57,663 nucleotides of DNA, taken from NCBI RefSeq assembly GCF_030865425.1, contig NZ_JAVFCB010000007.1, positions 1-57,663 on the forward strand. The letters run 5' to 3'. A program made the translations under genes and the position numbers. Positions 44,226 through 51,125 of the stretch are shown piece by piece (within the stretch, counting starts at the first letter, position 1; each line of letters starts with the position of its first letter). This DNA is from Microbacterium capsulatum (GTDB lineage: Bacteria > Actinomycetota > Actinomycetes > Actinomycetales > Microbacteriaceae). The notes beneath the pieces were generated by a model. The model searched no databases. It worked only from the letters and a program-made list of their open reading frames with translations, and was not told the DNA's origin.

Positions 44226-45391
44226 GCGATTGCTCCCTCCACAGCCCGCGCGGCCTCGGGCACCCGGATGCGACCTGAGAGCAACTCGGGCAGTAGCGCG
44301 TCACGGAGTGTGGCTAGCTTGAGCATCTCCTGCTCGGCGACAAGCAGACGCCGCCACAGCGGACCGAGGTCCTCATCGAGTCGTTCGATGGCGCCGCTGG
44401 TCGGTAGGTCAACGAGGGTCGAGTCCAGATGGCCGCGCTGGATATGTCCCATGGTTGTCGCCTTGTCCTTTGCAATCCCTTGGAAGATCTCGATCACCGC
44501 CTCAACACGATCGAACACAAGCCACGCCGGATATCCGCTCGGGATCACCTTGAAGATGTGCTGATTGACAATCGCCTCGTCGCGTGCCCAGCGGTATACG
44601 CCGAGCGAACCAGACCAAGACATAAGGATGTCACCGGCGCGAACTGTCTTGTCTTCGGGAACCTCGAGATCGTTGTAGACGGTCGATGGTCCAGGACCGG
44701 AGTTGAGGTCCGCAATCCGGATGACCATGCGACCAGTGCCAGTCGCACCCTTGGTGAAAGCACCGCCATTAACAAACGTCGCCAGGCGAGAAGCCGGGAC
44801 GAGCTTCGTCTCGATCAGTAGAAGCGCATTGACCCTTGAACGGATCAACTGCGGAATGAGACTGATCAGTCGCCGGTTCGAATTGATTTTGTCGTCGAGC
44901 GCGCCGAGCAAGCAGACGAGACTATTCCGCTCATCCGATGGGGCCGGGAAGCTAAAGGAGAAGAAGTCATCACGCGGCAGACCGAGGTTCGTGGTTCCAG
45001 TCGCGTGCGCCCGGCAGTATGCACGGTATTGCGGTGTCCGCATGACCCAGTACAAGTAATCGGCCTCAACTACACCAGTGAGGTCCAAACGTACGGTGTC
45101 TTGCGTAAGGCGTCCCACTGGGCCGTCAACGGGCACCCGAGCAACAGCGCCCAGCAGATCAGCTGACTGAGTCACATCCTTCAACGACGCGTACAGCTCA
45201 CCCGGTCGGACAAGAAGCTTGTCTGGCGACTCGCCGCCATATGTGCGTAGCGAGTCGCCACGGAATCCGCCGTTGCGCTGAATTGTCCCGAGTCCAAGGA
45301 GTACAGGCCCTGGCTCTCCGATCAGCCCGCTTTTGTACGTGGTGCCGCGCTCGACGGTCACAGCGTCACCAATCGTGATGTTCTGCGTCAT
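44222..45391 (-). CDS. hsdS: Type I restriction specificity subunit HsdS
   Basis: A 389-residue DNA-recognition subunit with two target-recognition domains (about 1-150 and 200-345). Each is followed by a helical spacer: LLGALDDKINSNRRLISLIPQLIRSRV in the middle and LLVAEQEMLKLATLRDALLPELLSGRI at the end. It sets the bipartite target of both methylation and cutting. The length is within the family range and the reading frame is intact. It overlaps both neighbours by 4 bp. Confidence 0.93.
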   Translation of the reverse strand: MTQNITIGDAVTVERGTTYKSGLIGEPGPVLLGLGTIQRNGGFRGDSLRTYGGESPDKLLVRPGELYASLKDVTQSADLLGAVARVPVDGPVGRLTQDTVRLDLTGVVEADYLYWVMRTPQYRAYCRAHATGTTNLGLPRDDFFSFSFPAPSDERNSLVCLLGALDDKINSNRRLISLIPQLIRSRVNALLLIETKLVPASRLATFVNGGAFTKGATGTGRMVIRIADLNSGPGPSTVYNDLEVPEDKTVRAGDILMSWSGSLGVYRWARDEAIVNQHIFKVIPSGYPAWLVFDRVEAVIEIFQGIAKDKATTMGHIQRGHLDSTLVDLPTSGAIERLDEDLGPLWRRLLVAEQEMLKLATLRDALLPELLSGRIRVPEAARAVEGAIA

Positions 45392-46968
45392 GCGGTCAGG
45401 TCCCCGAGACGAGACCGGATTTCGACTTCGAGCGTGGCTCCATAGTCAAACTCGGCATACAGCTCTTTGGTCAGCCGACCGATCTTCTCGTCGACCGGTT
45501 CGTCGTCGGCCTCGGCTTCTTCTGCTCCGACGTAACGGCCGGGTGTAAGCACGAAGTCGTGCTCCTTGATCTCATCCAGCGTTGCTGCCCTGACGAATCC
45601 CGGGACGTCCTCGTAGTCGCCGTCGTGGTTTCTCCAAGCGTGGTACGCGCCCGCGATCTTGGCGATATCCTCGTCGTTGAGTACCCGCAGGCGCCGTGTC
45701 TCCATGCGGCCGAGCTTGCGCGCGTCGATGAATAGCACTTCGCCATCGCGCTTGCGGTGGCCGTTGCCCAAACGGTCCTTCGAAACGAACCAGAGGCTGA
45801 CCGGGATACCCGTGTTGAAGAACAGCTTGTCGGGCATCGCTACGATGCAGTCAACCAGGCCGGCTTCGACAAGCTTCTGCCGGATTTCTCCTTCACCACT
45901 GTTCTTGGAGGACAGCGACCCGTTCGCCAGAACGAATCCGGCCGTGCCCCTGGGGCTCAAGTGGTAGAGGAAGTGCTGTACCCAGGCGAAGTTGGCGTTA
46001 CCTTCGGGCGGGGTTCCGTACTTCCAGCGCGGATCATCGGCAAGCTTCGCATCCCACCAGTTCGAGACGTTGAACGGCGGGTTGGCGATCACGAAGTCAG
46101 CGCGCAGGTCAGGGTGAAGATCCTGACCGAATGAGTCGGCGGAGCGGTCGCCGAGGTCGGCTTCGATACCTCTCAGGGCGAGGTTCATCTTGGCCAGCTT
46201 CCAGGTGGTATCAGTGAACTCCTGGCCGTAGACGGAGATGTCCGTGCGCTTACCACCGTGGGCTTTCACAAACTCGGCAGACTGCACGAACATGCCGCCG
46301 GAGCCGCAAGCGGGGTCGTAGACGCGGCCGTGGAACGGCTCCAGCATCTCGACGAGAGTCTTTACGATGCTGCGCGGTGTATAGAAAGCGCCAGCGTCCT
46401 TGCCAGTCTCCTTGCCGGCGAACTGGCCAAGGAAGTACTCGTAGACGCGGCCGAGCACGTCGTCCGATCCGTGGTCGTCACTCTCAGTGAAGCCAATGGA
46501 TCCGATGAGGTCGACGAGCTGACCGAGACGGCCTTTGTCGAGGCCTTCGCGGCCGTAGTTGCGCGGCAACACACCACGGATGCTCAGGTTCTCCTTCTCG
46601 AGCAGATCCATCGCGTGGTCGATATCCTGGCCGATGGTAGGGAGCTTGGCGCGGGCCTGGATCGCCTCCCAGCGCGCGTCGGCAGGCACCCAGAAAACGT
46701 TGTGGCTGGCATACTCGTCGCGGTCCTCAAGGAAGGTCTGGCGCCGGGCCTCGTTGGGGATGTAGTCGTCAGAGTGCGGGTCGCTCAGGGTCGTCTCAAT
46801 GGCCCGGTAGCGCTCCTCGAACCGGTCGGAGATGTACTTCAGGAAGACGAGACCAAGCACGACGTGCTTGTACTCGGACGGCTCCTGGTTGCCACGGAGT
46901 GCATCGGCGGCATCCCAGAGACGCTGCTCCAGCGACTTGACCTGGGTCTTCTTTGCCAGGCGCGCCAT
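45388..46968 (-). CDS. hsdM: Type I DNA methyltransferase subunit HsdM
   Basis: A 526-residue N6-adenine methyltransferase. A helical N-terminal domain (SLEQRLWDAADALRGNQEPSEYKHVVLGLVFLKYISDRF) is followed by the catalytic domain with DPACGSGGMF (218-227, S-adenosylmethionine) and NPPF (296-299, catalysis). ATG 46968 is chosen: MARLAKK is the common family start, GGAGGGG lies 9 nt upstream, and the ATG shares one base with the stop of the leader ORF. It heads hsdMSR under the SOS-box promoter. Confidence 0.95.
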   Translation of the reverse strand: MARLAKKTQVKSLEQRLWDAADALRGNQEPSEYKHVVLGLVFLKYISDRFEERYRAIETTLSDPHSDDYIPNEARRQTFLEDRDEYASHNVFWVPADARWEAIQARAKLPTIGQDIDHAMDLLEKENLSIRGVLPRNYGREGLDKGRLGQLVDLIGSIGFTESDDHGSDDVLGRVYEYFLGQFAGKETGKDAGAFYTPRSIVKTLVEMLEPFHGRVYDPACGSGGMFVQSAEFVKAHGGKRTDISVYGQEFTDTTWKLAKMNLALRGIEADLGDRSADSFGQDLHPDLRADFVIANPPFNVSNWWDAKLADDPRWKYGTPPEGNANFAWVQHFLYHLSPRGTAGFVLANGSLSSKNSGEGEIRQKLVEAGLVDCIVAMPDKLFFNTGIPVSLWFVSKDRLGNGHRKRDGEVLFIDARKLGRMETRRLRVLNDEDIAKIAGAYHAWRNHDGDYEDVPGFVRAATLDEIKEHDFVLTPGRYVGAEEAEADDEPVDEKIGRLTKELYAEFDYGATLEVEIRSRLGDLTA

Positions 46969-47027
46969 CAGGAAACCCCTCCGTCGAGGGTGCCGCAAGT
47001 TGAAGATGGCTGACGGCCACGTTCCAT
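46968..47027 (-). CDS. 19-codon leader ORF coupled to hsdM
   Basis: On the minus strand ATG 47027 opens a 19-residue frame (MERGRQPSSTCGTLDGGVS) whose TGA shares its last base with the hsdM ATG (TGATG). TACAAT (47042-47037) ends 9 nt before this ATG, so the mRNA should begin only 2-3 nt ahead of it: a nearly leaderless start, or GGAGGA-driven if transcription starts further upstream. Translation probably couples into hsdM. The peptide has no recognised function. Confidence 0.55.
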   Translation of the reverse strand: MERGRQPSSTCGTLDGGVS

Positions 47028-47036
47028 GTATCCTCC

Positions 47037-47066
47037 ATTGTACCACGCTATCGAACACATGTTCGA
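47037..47066 (-). promoter_or_regulatory. hsd operon promoter with LexA (SOS) box
   Basis: TCGAACACATGTTCGA at 47051-47066 fits the actinobacterial LexA consensus TCGAACnnnnGTTCGA exactly. The -10 TACAAT is at 47042-47037 on the minus strand. The box lies 8 bp upstream of the -10 and covers the -35 position, so LexA would block RNA polymerase. DNA-damage induction of hsdMSR is inferred. Confidence 0.75.
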
Positions 47067-47501
47067 GTATGGATCGTCCGCTCGACGATCTGCTTCGATT
47101 CAGGATGTCATGCGCGACTGACAGAACCAGCGAACTCCAACCCCTCGAGGAGGCCGTGGCGGCGATTGCAACCAACACGGGTTGCCTTCACCCTTTCGTC
47201 CGCACGGTTCGGCGGCAGCGACCCTTCCGTCGCGCGAGTACCGCTTTCCGGGTTACACGGGTTGTCACCCCCCAAGAAATTGAAGAAGGCGATGACCGCC
47301 CGGCTCGGTGCGCTATGCACTCAGAGCTGGACGGTCACCGCCTGTGAGAGGAGGTTGGGACGCCGACACATCAGATCGTGCCGTCGCATGTGACGAGTTC
47401 GATGGGCAAAGCGGGAACGTCTCCGACCACCAAAAGAACGACGATCCCCCTCACCACGACCGACCTCCATTCGGAGCCTCTCGGTGGATGGTGGAATCGC
47501 T
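47067..47501. other. Gap without recognised gene
   Basis: There are 435 bases between the hsd promoter and the DUF3846-like gene. Short open frames exist on both strands (for example 93 codons from ATG 47069) but lack ribosome-binding sites and family signatures. The word AACCCGTGT occurs twice on the minus strand (near 47175 and 47254). Decayed coding DNA is possible. Confidence 0.4.
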
Positions 47502-47984
47502 CTACACTGTCGACGTGATCCGGAAACCTGGCCCGGGTCGCACGGTGCTCGCGACGAGCATGCACCACTGGATGGCGTCGAAGATGTTATCGAAGCACAC
47601 AGGAGTGTTCCGCCACAGCTCGTCGCCCTCGAGACTGACCTGTATCACGAACTCGTGAGGGGTCAGCATGCCTTGGATGATGTCGTCGGGTACCTCTGCG
47701 CCAACCTCGCCGTTATCGTCGCCGGTCAAGACGACGTCGCCGAGAATGAAGCGCTGCCGATGCATGCGGGTGCTGTAGAACCACCACAGTGCGGTGGCAC
47801 GAGAGTTGAACCTGCTTCGATCTCGCTCGGACGCCTCGTTCACCCAAATGGTGACGGCGAGGGCCGGAAGATCGATCGGCTCCAGCCAGCCGCCCGTGAC
47901 TTTCTGGAAGTCACGGATGCCGTCAAGCTCCTGGATTCGCGGGGTGCCATTTCCGTCCCGCGGAATGACAATGCATCGCACCAT
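47502..47984 (-). CDS. DUF3846-like mobile-element protein
   Basis: A 160-residue protein starting MVRCIVIPRDGNGTPRIQEL, then GGWLEPIDL, TIWVNEASER and FILGDVVLTG. These match the general DUF3846 layout: an N-terminal VIP-DG, a GG-E-V block, a V-NE block and a late GDVVLTG strand, common in actinobacterial phages and conjugative elements. Function is unknown. TAAGGAGGTG, a near-perfect Shine-Dalgarno, lies 6 nt before ATG 47984, so upstream in-frame codons are rejected. It follows the ribbon-helix-helix gene on the same strand. Confidence 0.6.
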   Translation of the reverse strand: MVRCIVIPRDGNGTPRIQELDGIRDFQKVTGGWLEPIDLPALAVTIWVNEASERDRSRFNSRATALWWFYSTRMHRQRFILGDVVLTGDDNGEVGAEVPDDIIQGMLTPHEFVIQVSLEGDELWRNTPVCFDNIFDAIQWCMLVASTVRPGPGFRITSTV

Positions 47985-48168
47985 CTGTCCCACCTCCTTA
48001 CTGTTGTCGCGGCCGAGAACCCCTGGTGAGGTTCCCTGACAAGCCGCGGGGCAGCAACGAGGCATAGGCATCGTTGATGTTCGAGTGGCCGACCGGGAGC
48101 GGAACGCGAATCGCGTCCCAAAGCCCGATCGACCACTCACCCCTCCCATGAGATGGGAGAGCATCCAG

Positions 48169-48486
48169 TCAGGCGGAAGCGCCGCGACTACGTGGCGGTT
48201 TAGCCCCGCTGCTGCCGAAGATCGCCTCGATCGCGCTCTGCTTGGTCTTCGCTTCGCGTTCGATCTCAGCTCGGACAGTTTCGGCCCGAGCGAGCACCTT
48301 CGGATCCGACTTGCTGGTCTGGACCCAGGACTCGAGAGCGATCCGGATCTCTTCGGTGACACTGCGGTCATTGAGCTGAGCGATGACGTCCAGCTGGGCC
48401 CGCAGTTCATCAGCGATGCGTACGGCGAGGGTCCGCACCGGACTGGGTGCCGCCGATGTGCTGGCGGCGGGCGTGTTCTCACTCAT
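48169..48486 (-). CDS. Ribbon-helix-helix-type DNA-binding protein
   Basis: A 105-residue protein. Residues about 18-55 (RTLAVRIADELRAQLDVIAQLNDRSVTEEIRIALESWV) match a ribbon-helix-helix fold: a beta strand, then two helices. A charged helix to about 90 and a basic tail follow. Such proteins act as plasmid or transfer regulators or toxin-antitoxin repressors. GAGGAGG precedes ATG 48486. An 11-bp inverted repeat (48495-48505, 48551-48561) upstream could be its operator. No relaxase is seen nearby. Confidence 0.65.
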   Translation of the reverse strand: MSENTPAASTSAAPSPVRTLAVRIADELRAQLDVIAQLNDRSVTEEIRIALESWVQTSKSDPKVLARAETVRAEIEREAKTKQSAIEAIFGSSGAKPPRSRGASA

Positions 48487-48494
48487 CGTGAGGC

Positions 48495-48561
48495 CTCCTC
48501 ATCAGGAGCGGCCGACGAACTCGGGATGAGTTCATCACGGAGACCGCAGGCTGATGAGGAG
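48495..48561. repeat. 11-bp inverted repeat upstream of RHH gene
   Basis: CTCCTCATCAG at 48495-48505 and its perfect complement CTGATGAGGAG at 48551-48561, 45 bp apart. The spacing of about five helical turns would suit a looped or dimer-of-dimers operator. Confidence 0.55.
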
Positions 48562-48725
48562 CGAAGACCAGTATGAACCGATGGCTGAGGGAGTCAATCT
48601 TCTGATCGGCGGCGTTGTGAAATCTACGGCAGATTATGCATTTACGGGATTGCGCTTGCGGTTCATGGTGGGCGACAGATATGACCAAGAAGAAGCGAGC
48701 ATATGTCTGCAGGGAGGTCTGACGC

Positions 48726-49457
48726 TCAGGGCTTCAGCGGCGCCAGCGCGATCGTGAAGTCGGCGACGCCTGAAGGGTCGCCGCCGTTCACCTGCATTCC
48801 GAAAGACTTGAGGCTCGATGGATCGCCAGTCGGGTGACTCGGTGACTGGTAGTTCGGGACGGCGATCACGAACGGCACGCTCCAGGACGCTGTGGAGCTG
48901 TTCTTCAGATCCGACGCGATCACGGTCGAGCTGAGCACCTGGTCGCAGCTCGCCCCGGTCAAGTAATCGACGCCGATGCCGAGGGTGCTGCTTGGGTTGA
49001 GCCCGGCGCCCCAGTTCTTCGCCGGGAAGGAGGGCGTGTTGTTGACAAAGGTGATCGTCCCGTAGGCGAAGCCGGTGACGTCCGGAGTCGCCGTGTACGG
49101 GAAGGTGCCGAGCTGCTTGCCCAGGCACGGGATCGGGTCACTGCCGCCGGAGACGGCAGCCCAGGCAGCAGTCAGTGTCGCGGCGTCCGTTCCGGCGATG
49201 ACCTTGCCCATCTTGACGGTGACGGTCTGCTTGTACCCGCCGGTGCCGGTCACGACCTGGGTTGAGGTCTGCAGCTGGTAGTTCACCGGCGGCGCGTACG
49301 GCGTAGGAGTGGAAGTAGGCGCTGGCGACGGCGCGGCGCTCGAGGACGTCGACGTCGCCGGTGCGGCAGCCTGGTCGGTGCTGTTGGCTGCCGCGCAGCC
49401 GGTCAGCGAGGCCAGCAGCATGCCGGTGACGAGGGCTGTCTGGATAGTTCGATTCAT
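48726..49457 (-). CDS. Secreted lipoprotein of unknown function
   Basis: A 243-residue lipoprotein. The signal peptide ends in lipobox LTGC (cleavage before Cys20 or so). A Ser/Thr/Pro/Ala linker follows (about residues 25-55), then a beta-rich domain of about 180 residues with two conserved-looking Cys (PIPCLGKQL, TGASCDQV) that may form a disulfide. The fold is unrecognised. The ATG at 49457 follows GGGGGAGAGATC. It is divergent from an XRE regulator, which probably controls it. Confidence 0.72.
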   Translation of the reverse strand: MNRTIQTALVTGMLLASLTGCAAANSTDQAAAPATSTSSSAAPSPAPTSTPTPYAPPVNYQLQTSTQVVTGTGGYKQTVTVKMGKVIAGTDAATLTAAWAAVSGGSDPIPCLGKQLGTFPYTATPDVTGFAYGTITFVNNTPSFPAKNWGAGLNPSSTLGIGVDYLTGASCDQVLSSTVIASDLKNSSTASWSVPFVIAVPNYQSPSHPTGDPSSLKSFGMQVNGGDPSGVADFTIALAPLKP

Positions 49458-49484
49458 GTGATCTCTCCCCCTGGGCGAATGTTT

Positions 49485-49518
49485 ACGAGCGCTCGTTGAT
49501 TTTGGCATGTATACATGC
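49485..49518. promoter_or_regulatory. Two palindromes in lipoprotein/XRE divergent promoter
   Basis: ACGAGCGCTCGT (49485-49496) and GCATGTATACATGC (49505-49518) are both perfect palindromes. They are likely binding sites of the XRE protein encoded to the right, controlling both directions. The second palindrome contains the first possible XRE start codon. Confidence 0.6.
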
Positions 49519-49550
49519 GCAAGTCGAACGAGGCGCCCGGAGACGCTGGA

Positions 49551-49835
49551 ATGGTGCCAATTCGTCCCAGCTCCGATCCGTGGGTGCTCTACGCCCGCGA
49601 GCTGGGCCTCCGCGTCGGGAAGGCGCGAGCCGCGTCCGGCCTGACGCAGGAGCGAGCGGCGCACGCGGCCGGGATCACGACGTTCACCTACCGGAAGCTC
49701 GAAAAGGGCGAGTCGAACCCGGGAACACCAGCCAACCCTCGGCTCAGCACGCTGGTCGCCCTGGCCGAGGTGTTCGACGTCTCGGTGGCGTCGCTGTTGC
49801 CGGAGGAGAAGCCAGGGATCGCGGTCGGGCGGTAG
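49551..49835 (+). CDS. XRE-family HTH regulator
   Basis: A 94-residue one-domain repressor. An HTH_3 fold spans about residues 18-75 (RVGKARAASGLTQERAAHAAGITTFTYRKLEKGESNP), with a short tail. ATG 49551 has GGAG 8 nt upstream. An in-frame ATG at 49515 would add 12 residues but lies inside a perfect palindrome and lacks a ribosome-binding site. It is likely the regulator of the divergent lipoprotein gene and of itself. Confidence 0.78.
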   Translation: MVPIRPSSDPWVLYARELGLRVGKARAASGLTQERAAHAAGITTFTYRKLEKGESNPGTPANPRLSTLVALAEVFDVSVASLLPEEKPGIAVGR

Positions 49836-49880
49836 ATGACGGGCACGAGGTTCTCATGCTGCGCACGGACCTGTCCCCTC

Positions 49881-50984
49881 CTAACCTGTCGTGGCGTCGT
49901 TCTCCTGAGTCGGTACAACCGACGAGAGCATTACGCGAGCCATGTACCTCAGCACGGGCAACCCTTTCAGAACTGTCACGAGGTCGGCGTAAACATCGGC
50001 ACTGAAGGGATCTTCGTTGAAGTCCATGTGTGCGATGTTGTTCCGAAGGCTGTCCCGGAGGTCGTCGCGTACGTCCGTGAACTTGCGTCCCAGGTACGGC
50101 GTGAAGGCCCCCAGTTGGAGCGCCGCGTCGTGGGGATGTAGGTGCGCGGTCATGTCTTCGGGAATTCTCTCGCTTTCGCGATCCGGCGTCTCACCCCGTT
50201 GGCGCATCTCGGCATCTTCGCGCTTCCGCATGGAGAACACGCCCTCGACTACCTTGAAAAAGGACAGCACCTGGTAGAGAGGCTCGGACGCGCTAAGGCC
50301 TTCTCGGTAGCTGGCCAACAGTCTGCGCTGCTCCGGGGTCAGCACCCCGAGGCTCGACCCCGTCATCTTGACAGCTCCTGCGACGGTCTGGGAAAGCTGC
50401 CGCGCTTCGGTGGCAACCTCGATGATCTCGCGGCCCGTCGTTGTGATCGCGACTTCGTGAGTGAACGCCAGTTGGCTGAGGAACGGCATCACCAGGTCGT
50501 GTGCATACGCCGCCGCGTCGTCGAAGTTCTCAGCGTGACACCGAACCGAAACTGAAGCGAGACGATGCTCGGCGTTGACACCAAGTTCCAGCTTGTGATC
50601 CGCGGGAGCGTCGGGAGACGCCATGAACTCAACCATGCCCGCGACGGCGTCGGGATGTGCCTGGATCAGGCTGTCGCCGATGGCCGCGAGGGTACCGAAG
50701 TTGAATTCGGTGGCGACATTGTTGATTCCAGGAACTCCGAGGCGGTAGATCACCAGATACTCGCCAACGGCTCCGATCGGTCCGTTGCCTAATTTGGAGC
50801 GAGGATCAGCAACGGGGAATCGCGGGACAACCGTGTACATCATTTCCTGGGTCACAATTGGTCTCGCGGTCTGCAACGGCTGTCCAATCGGCGCGCTGTT
50901 GGCAATCTCGTCCTTCTTGCGTGAGCGTGATGTCAGTCGCTGTCCAGATTGCCTGTGTGCCCTGGCTCGCCTTCCGCTCGTCAC
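49881..50984 (-). CDS. HEPN-motif protein (MauJ-like)
   Basis: A 367-residue protein. The C-terminal third contains SASEPLYQVLSFFKVVEGVFSMRKR and DLRDSLRNNIAHMDFNEDPFS. RNNIAH fits the R-x4-H motif of HEPN ribonucleases, and the arrangement recalls MauJ-type proteins of unknown role. The N-terminal 200 residues are a separate alpha/beta region. GGAGGAGG precedes GTG 50984. HEPN proteins near NTPases and restriction systems often act as abortive-infection RNases; that role here is inferred. Confidence 0.55.
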   Translation of the reverse strand: MTSGRRARAHRQSGQRLTSRSRKKDEIANSAPIGQPLQTARPIVTQEMMYTVVPRFPVADPRSKLGNGPIGAVGEYLVIYRLGVPGINNVATEFNFGTLAAIGDSLIQAHPDAVAGMVEFMASPDAPADHKLELGVNAEHRLASVSVRCHAENFDDAAAYAHDLVMPFLSQLAFTHEVAITTTGREIIEVATEARQLSQTVAGAVKMTGSSLGVLTPEQRRLLASYREGLSASEPLYQVLSFFKVVEGVFSMRKREDAEMRQRGETPDRESERIPEDMTAHLHPHDAALQLGAFTPYLGRKFTDVRDDLRDSLRNNIAHMDFNEDPFSADVYADLVTVLKGLPVLRYMARVMLSSVVPTQENDATTG

Positions 50985-51125
50985 GGTGTCCTCCTCCGGC
51001 TTGGAACTTCATGACACCGTCGCGGGCCACAGCTCCATTTTGCGGCCCGTGTTTTGCATTCACGACGAACAACACCACCGACCTCACCTCACCCCGAAGC
51101 AGCCGCTGGTCCGACCACTCTCCCT

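Noticed and set aside
47108..47320. 70-codon minus-strand open frame
   Set aside because: No start signal or family resemblance; probably chance in a decayed gap.
47069..47347. 93-codon plus-strand open frame right after the SOS box
   Set aside because: No ribosome-binding site, no matching -10 on the plus strand and no recognisable protein pattern.
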